Shown here: positions 50,076 through 54,342 of the stretch, one piece after another
How positions within the stretch are numbered: the stretch's first letter is position 1
How the letters are laid out: each line of letters opens with the position of its first letter
Source of the DNA: CAYFYJ01 sp964347415
GTDB lineage: Archaea; Aenigmatarchaeota; Aenigmatarchaeia; CG10238-14
DNA length: 54,342 bases
Direction of reading: 5' to 3'
Assembly (NCBI GenBank): GCA_964347415.1
Contig: CAYFYJ010000014.1
Span: 1 to 54,342, forward strand
Translations under genes and position numbers: made by a program
The notes under the pieces: model-generated
Seen by the model: the letters and a program-made list of their open reading frames with translations, nothing else
Database searches by the model: none
Told to the model about the DNA's origin: nothing

Positions 50076-50708
50076 TTATCTCAGAGGAACGAAAATAAAA
50101 GAACCCAAGTCTTTAGTCCTAAATTCTTTGTCGGAAACCTTTTCCAACAATAACATCTTCTGGCCCCAGGAATCATTCACAGGAGCGACGATTTTTCCCC
50201 CGACCTTTATTTGGTTGAAAATGGGTGTTGGAATTTCTGGGCACGCCGCTGTTATGATACATCGATCATAAGGAGCTTCTTTTTCATAGCCCCTCTTCCC
50301 ATCCCACCTTATAACTTCCACATTCCTAACCTTGGCTTTTTCCAAATTTTTCTTTGAAAATTCAACCAATTTAGCTTCTAACTCCACTGTTATTACTTTA
50401 CCTTTCGAGCCAACACAACGAGCCAACAACGCGGCTTGGTAGCCAGAACCTGAACCTATCTCTAATATTTTATTTCCAGGTTTAGGGGCAAGTCTTTCAG
50501 TCATTATCGCGACTGTGTAAGGTTGTGATATAGTCTGGCCATTGTAAGTAGGCAGGGGCACATCATCATAGGCATGAGAAAGATAATCTTTCCTGACAAA
50601 CAAGTGCCTCGGTGTTTTTTTGAACGCTTCTATTATCCTCGGCGTTTTTAATATTCCCGCCGATATCAAGTGTTCAACTAAACGTTCATTATCCTCCAGA
50701 AGACTCAT
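50076..50708 (-). CDS. pcm: protein-L-isoaspartate O-methyltransferase
   Basis: 210 aa. It methylates isoaspartyl residues for protein repair. LPTYNGQTISQPYTVAIMTE, motif I ILEIGSGSGYQAALLARC, VITVELEAKLVEFSKKNL and IITAACPEIPTPIFNQIKVGGKIVAPV are all family-typical. It ends next to the tRNA-Trp 3' end on the opposite strand. Confidence 0.96.
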   Translation of the reverse strand: MSLLEDNERLVEHLISAGILKTPRIIEAFKKTPRHLFVRKDYLSHAYDDVPLPTYNGQTISQPYTVAIMTERLAPKPGNKILEIGSGSGYQAALLARCVGSKGKVITVELEAKLVEFSKKNLEKAKVRNVEVIRWDGKRGYEKEAPYDRCIITAACPEIPTPIFNQIKVGGKIVAPVNDSWGQKMLLLEKVSDKEFRTKDLGSFIFVPLR

Positions 50709-50769
50709 AACATCAATATAGTCTCCAGACTAATAAAACCATCGAAAAATAAAAGAAAAAGAAAGAGGG

Positions 50770-51093
50770 CTACTTGATTAAATGTATATCTATCGTGGAA
50801 ACGTTAATCTTGTTTCCTTCCTCAACCTCTCTTTCTTCTGTTCCAATTTCTATCGATTTTACTTTAACGTCCCCCAAGAAACGGTTCCTGACGATCTCAG
50901 AAACGTCAACAGCTCTTGAAATCGATCTACCTCTTGCCTTAACGTGGACTTCTTTCAAGCCGTCAGTGAATTGCGTTATCACTGCTAGAACATAGGACAT
51001 TGTTGGTTTTCGTCCTACAAAAACCACGTTGTCAGCGGCTTTTGTCCTCCTAGGGGCCTTAGTTTTTTCTGTTTTCGCTTTTTCTTCAGCCAT
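50770..51093 (-). CDS. alba: DNA/RNA-binding chromatin protein Alba
   Basis: 107 aa. After a basic Ala/Lys/Thr-rich tail (MAEEKAKTEKTKAPRRTKA), the Alba fold is complete: DNVVFVGRKPTMSYVLAV, HVKARGRSISRAVDVSEIV, RNRFLGDVKVKSIEIGTEE. It coats DNA and RNA in archaea and may be regulated by acetylation of the lysine matching K16 (here the K in GRKPTMSY). No histone gene is in the window. GAGGTGA precedes the ATG. Confidence 0.95.
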   Translation of the reverse strand: MAEEKAKTEKTKAPRRTKAADNVVFVGRKPTMSYVLAVITQFTDGLKEVHVKARGRSISRAVDVSEIVRNRFLGDVKVKSIEIGTEEREVEEGNKINVSTIDIHLIK

Positions 51094-51229
51094 CTATTCA
51101 CCTCTTGTTTTTGAGCATAATTCGTGTAAAATTGAATTTCTGCGTCAACTATTAGTAGATATTTAACCTTTAAATCTTTTTCTGGGGCCTAACGTCAATA
51201 TTTTATCTCAAGAGTAACAAATAATTAGT

Positions 51230-52201
51230 ATGGGAGTCAAGTGGTTGTTGGCGTTTTTGATTTTAATAGTCTTCATCTCTGGTTGTCCGGATTTCAATGG
51301 GGGGGATGAGGTAAAACCAGAACTTAACGACAATGCTCTGAAGATGGATGTAAAGATAAGGGAGAAAGAGGAGGATAGGAGAATACTCCCCGACCAAACA
51401 ATAAGAATGACCGTTACCTTAACCAACCAAGTTGAGAACGCAACTAAAAATGTCTATTTGAACATTACAAACCCATACGGCATTCACATTTCAAAAGTGG
51501 ATTGTGGAGATGATTGTATCTGTGAATGGGAAGAGGGAGGATCCAGACGAATTGATACAAAAGGAGGATGTAATGGGGATGTTCAATGTGATTATAACAG
51601 ATGTTATTTCAGGTCAATCCAGTCCCAAGACGAGATTGATATCACCTATGGATTGAAGATTCCTGATGAAGAAGAAATATCTGAGATGGGCAGGGATTTA
51701 AAACCTAAAATCGAGCTTGAGTATGAATATGAGGGAACTTCGGCTCTTTACCTTCCGATTTACAAATATGGAGAAAAACCGGTCGATCCTAAGAAAGAAT
51801 CTACCCAGACGACTGGCCCCATACATGTTGACATAGATAGTGATGATTGGGTTAGGGCGGGTGATCTATTCCCGATATATATTGACGTAAAAGATGTTGT
51901 CCGTTCTTCAGAGAAAATTGTAATAGACAATGCTGCTTTCACTATGACAGTGGACCATGCCGATATTAATGACCCGGAGATAGGAAGATGTGATTTTAAT
52001 CTGTCTGGTTCGGTTTATAATCCAGAAGAAGACTTGGAACTCCCTCTGATAAACCCGTTGGTGTGTACTTTAAAAGCGAGGGATGAAGAAACCGCACCAC
52101 CGATGGTTAGGGCCCCCATCATAATCGGCTATTCCTATAAGTATAAGATAGGAAAGACTGAAACAATCAGAGTAGAGAAGGCTTTTCTGGGGATTTTTTA
52201 A
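51230..52201 (+). CDS. secreted lipoprotein-like protein
   Basis: 323 aa. N-terminal hydrophobic stretch ending in a lipobox-like FISGC, then an extracellular region with beta-rich parts (DQTIRMTVTLTNQVENATKNVYLNI) and Cys-rich patches (DCGDDCICEWEEG, GGCNGDVQCDYNRCYF). A CARDB/NEW3-like fold is possible from the T-L-T-N and N-V-Y-L-N-I spacing. No enzyme motif. It is followed after 54 bases by the large membrane protein, probably in one unit. Confidence 0.7.
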   Translation: MGVKWLLAFLILIVFISGCPDFNGGDEVKPELNDNALKMDVKIREKEEDRRILPDQTIRMTVTLTNQVENATKNVYLNITNPYGIHISKVDCGDDCICEWEEGGSRRIDTKGGCNGDVQCDYNRCYFRSIQSQDEIDITYGLKIPDEEEISEMGRDLKPKIELEYEYEGTSALYLPIYKYGEKPVDPKKESTQTTGPIHVDIDSDDWVRAGDLFPIYIDVKDVVRSSEKIVIDNAAFTMTVDHADINDPEIGRCDFNLSGSVYNPEEDLELPLINPLVCTLKARDEETAPPMVRAPIIIGYSYKYKIGKTETIRVEKAFLGIF

Positions 52202-52255
52202 TTATTCAAGTTTTTTAACCAAGGAAAACTAATTTAAAGATAGAAGCGATGTTCC

Positions 52256-54001
52256 ATGAGTTTTACAGACAGACTTAGAAATTTGGGTAAAAGGACAAAA
52301 GGTACTGGGGACAGATTTGCTAAATCCTTCAAAGAATTGAGAGCAAAATATTCAAAAAAAGATACTGCTGAAGCAGGTGGTGGAGAAGAAGGAAAGAAAG
52401 AAGGAGGTCAGCGATGGGCCAAAACAAACTTAACTAAATGTCCAAACAAAAAATGCGGCGCTGAATTTGACGCTGAACACTATGGAAAAAAATGTCCTCA
52501 TTGTGGAACAAGCTTAGGATTTTTCGCTGGGTTAGGTAGGAAACTTAAAGGAGTAAGAAAAAAGAAAGAAAAAAAAGAAGAGGAACCTGAAAAAGAAGAA
52601 GAACCAGAAGAAGAAGGAAAATCTGGAGGAAAAAAATTTCGGATTAAAAAACGTGAGATTGGGAGAGGCACACAATTTAGTATTGCAGGTTCCGTGATTA
52701 TCATAATCTTCGGAATTTTATACGATTTTCCTCTCATCTTTATACTCTTGTTTGTCGCGATAGTAGCAATCGGTATACTATCTATAGTACTACCTAAATT
52801 GGTTTCTCTATTTTTATGGCTTGGTTTTTTTGGCGTTGTGGTTTTTCTTTATATAGGCGGACAACTCCAACCAATTGAAGAATCGCTGGCTATGGCCATA
52901 CCAGTAGCTTGGGCCGAACAAATTGAACAAGCCGTAGACGAAACCACGGATGGGATCATTAAGGCATATGAAACAAGCAAATGTTATAGCAAAATCAACC
53001 CCGATTTTGTTAATGCATGTTTGAAGGGTTTGGAGGAAAAGAAAGATGAGCAGGTTAAAAAATTGGGGCCCATTGAAACAGTAGAACTTAAATGGGGTAG
53101 AAGATTAAATGGTGATTATGATTATGATTTACCGGAAAGTGGGGAAGATTATACCCTTGACGTCTCCTTCATAAACAAGAATGACGAGGTTTACGAGATC
53201 AATTTCACTCTAATAAGTGCGTTCACAACAGTTACTGCCGATCCAGAGGAAGCAGACATAATGGCCGTGCCAAAATCAGTCTTTGAGAAATACACTCTAG
53301 ACCCGAAAGAGGAGTTACCAATCAGACTCAAGTTCGAAATGGACGACACTGATATTGGATGGGATTGGGAATGTATAGGAAGTCAAACTTTCAAGGTTAA
53401 TGTAAGTACAGAACAAAGAAGTGGTGGCTGGAGTGATTTTGGTGTGGCTCCTTCTAGTGAAGACGAATATAGAAAATTCATCCATGGTTTTAACCCAAAC
53501 ATAAACGCTGAACCAGGCCCGTTAAACATATACGTGTTCACAGACCCTTGGGGTATAGATGCATCAGAATTTATAGATATTACTGAGGAAAGAGATAAAC
53601 TTGAAATAATAATCAAGATTCAGAATAAAGTTAAGAGTGGGACCGCTTGGATTAAACAACTCTATCTTGTCCAAGAATTTGAGATACCTAATAAAATTTT
53701 CGCTTTGGACATCACTGCCCCCTTTTTTTGTGATGGAACCAAAGGCATTAGACTCGGCAGAAATTTCACAGTTACTCAGGACTCAGACTTATGTTTAGAG
53801 GCTCAGGGTAACTGTTATGAATTTGATTTTACAACCGCGAACCCCGAAGGGATTGAGATTAAACCTCAAGATAAGATAACGATAGCATGCAAGGCTAATG
53901 TTATTAGTTCCCCGTCGTATGAATACACAGACCAAATACGCGTCTTCTCCAATTTTGAATACGTTCAAGATTGGACTAAACCAATACCTTGCTCAACCTA
54001 G
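52256..54001 (+). CDS. membrane protein with zinc ribbon and large extracellular domain
   Basis: 581 aa. Cytoplasmic N-terminus with a zinc ribbon (TKCPNKKCGAEFDA, KKCPHCGTSL), a charged KEEEPEKEEEPEEE linker, three membrane helices (SIAGSVIIIIFGILYDF; FILLFVAIVAIGILSIVL; SLFLWLGFFGVVVFLYIGG), then ~370 extracellular residues of beta-rich sequence with paired Cys. No family recognised. The layout (zinc finger inside, beta domain outside) suggests a signalling or surface-anchoring role; this is inference. It shares operon position and domain style with the lipoprotein before it. Confidence 0.75.
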   Translation: MSFTDRLRNLGKRTKGTGDRFAKSFKELRAKYSKKDTAEAGGGEEGKKEGGQRWAKTNLTKCPNKKCGAEFDAEHYGKKCPHCGTSLGFFAGLGRKLKGVRKKKEKKEEEPEKEEEPEEEGKSGGKKFRIKKREIGRGTQFSIAGSVIIIIFGILYDFPLIFILLFVAIVAIGILSIVLPKLVSLFLWLGFFGVVVFLYIGGQLQPIEESLAMAIPVAWAEQIEQAVDETTDGIIKAYETSKCYSKINPDFVNACLKGLEEKKDEQVKKLGPIETVELKWGRRLNGDYDYDLPESGEDYTLDVSFINKNDEVYEINFTLISAFTTVTADPEEADIMAVPKSVFEKYTLDPKEELPIRLKFEMDDTDIGWDWECIGSQTFKVNVSTEQRSGGWSDFGVAPSSEDEYRKFIHGFNPNINAEPGPLNIYVFTDPWGIDASEFIDITEERDKLEIIIKIQNKVKSGTAWIKQLYLVQEFEIPNKIFALDITAPFFCDGTKGIRLGRNFTVTQDSDLCLEAQGNCYEFDFTTANPEGIEIKPQDKITIACKANVISSPSYEYTDQIRVFSNFEYVQDWTKPIPCST

Positions 54002-54051
54002 AGAAAGAATATTAAATAAACGACTTTCTGGGGTTAGTATTTTACTGAAAT

Positions 54052-54342
54052 TTAAGAGATACCACAGCACTGACTGCAAAAGGTTATTACTCCGTTAGTT
54101 GCCGCGCCATCATCACAATCGTCCCAAGCGGCTGGCGCGGTCCAATAATTTGCTCCACATGTTACCACGTCACTCGGCGCACCTGGTCCACCAGTCCAAT
54201 CAACTGTACTACAACTAGTGCACCATGCGGTTGCTAATGTCCTACACTGTGTCTCGGGTAACATTGGATTCATTACATAACTGTAAACCAAGTAAACCAC
54301 TATCCCAACCACTAGTACCCCTATCAATAAATACAGAATCGT
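54052..54342 (-). CDS. Cys-rich pilin-like membrane protein, 5' end cut by the window
   Basis: At least 97 codons; the frame is open to the window edge, so the N-terminus is probably missing. A long hydrophobic helix (LIGVLVVGIVVYLVYSYVM) is followed by a Cys-rich domain (CRTLATAWCTSC, VVTCGANYW, DDCDDGAATNG, FCSQCCGIS) with eight Cys. This resembles pilin-like surface proteins with a class III leader. Higher G/C content than its neighbours. Confidence 0.6.
   Translation of the reverse strand, partial: TILYLLIGVLVVGIVVYLVYSYVMNPMLPETQCRTLATAWCTSCSTVDWTGGPGAPSDVVTCGANYWTAPAAWDDCDDGAATNGVITFCSQCCGIS

Overview
This window is one stretch of an archaeal chromosome, AT-rich (roughly 36% GC by eye) and densely packed. 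Archaeal markers run from end to end: archaeal DnaG, Kae1, Hel308, Nop5/fibrillarin, the L1-L10-L12 and FtsZ-SecE-Spt5-L11 blocks, topoisomerase VI, aIF1A, Rio1, Alba, Trm56, wybutosine enzymes and intron-containing tRNAs. Many small membrane or zinc-ribbon proteins, pilin-like and Cys-rich surface proteins, and short operons would fit a DPANN-type or other small-genome archaeon. That placement is inference; no rRNA is present to settle it.

Layout. 0-10.6 kb: DnaG, an RNA cyclic phosphodiesterase-like protein, an ExeA-like ATPase, a PRC-barrel protein and a regulator with an operator-like repeat cluster, a t6A operon (winged-helix, Kae1, TsaC), a PfkB kinase, Hel308 and a methyltransferase. 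10.6-13.5 kb: an odd tRNA gene, then one very large gene coding for about ten tandem winged-helix domains, then a displaced copy of the tRNA 3' end. 13.5-21 kb: PAP2 phosphatase, TrmI, HtpX-LemA, a Cys-rich secreted protein, a candidate small structured RNA, the Nop5-fibrillarin operon, and DHH and HD hydrolases. 21-27 kb: ribosomal and ftsZ operons, split by pilin-like and membrane genes. 27-36 kb: FKBP, Taw2, IMPase, the aIF1A-Rio1-KH-Top6B-Top6A operon, Trm56 and Taw1. 36-38 kb: a surface-protein operon with a Glu/Thr stalk. 38-50 kb: tRNA-Thr, NadC-NadA, then a nearly complete archaeal (anhydromevalonate phosphate) mevalonate pathway with its prenyl-chain enzymes. 50-54 kb: tRNA-Trp, Pcm, Alba and secreted or membrane proteins.

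How it works together. From 39.97 to 49.89 kb the genes cover HMG-CoA to mevalonate (HMGR), mevalonate 5-phosphate (MVK), dehydration (the two AcnX subunits), decarboxylation by a UbiD-family enzyme whose prenyl-FMN cofactor is made by the adjacent UbiX, IPP (IPK), DMAPP (type I IDI), GGPP, and on to saturated lipid chains (GGR) and a polyprenyl carrier (UppS). tRNA modification is the second theme: t6A, m1A, Cm56, wybutosine, and a tRNA-Trp intron that looks like a minimal guide for 2'-O-methylation of C34, in the same window as the box C/D proteins Nop5 and fibrillarin.

No gene-free stretch exceeds about 200 bases. The most unusual items are the tandem winged-helix protein with its tRNA-fragment boundary, the tRNA-Trp intron, the 61-nt RNA candidate near 16.6 kb, the CTG start of aIF1A, and a recurring AGATAGATT element that lies between genes in one orientation.
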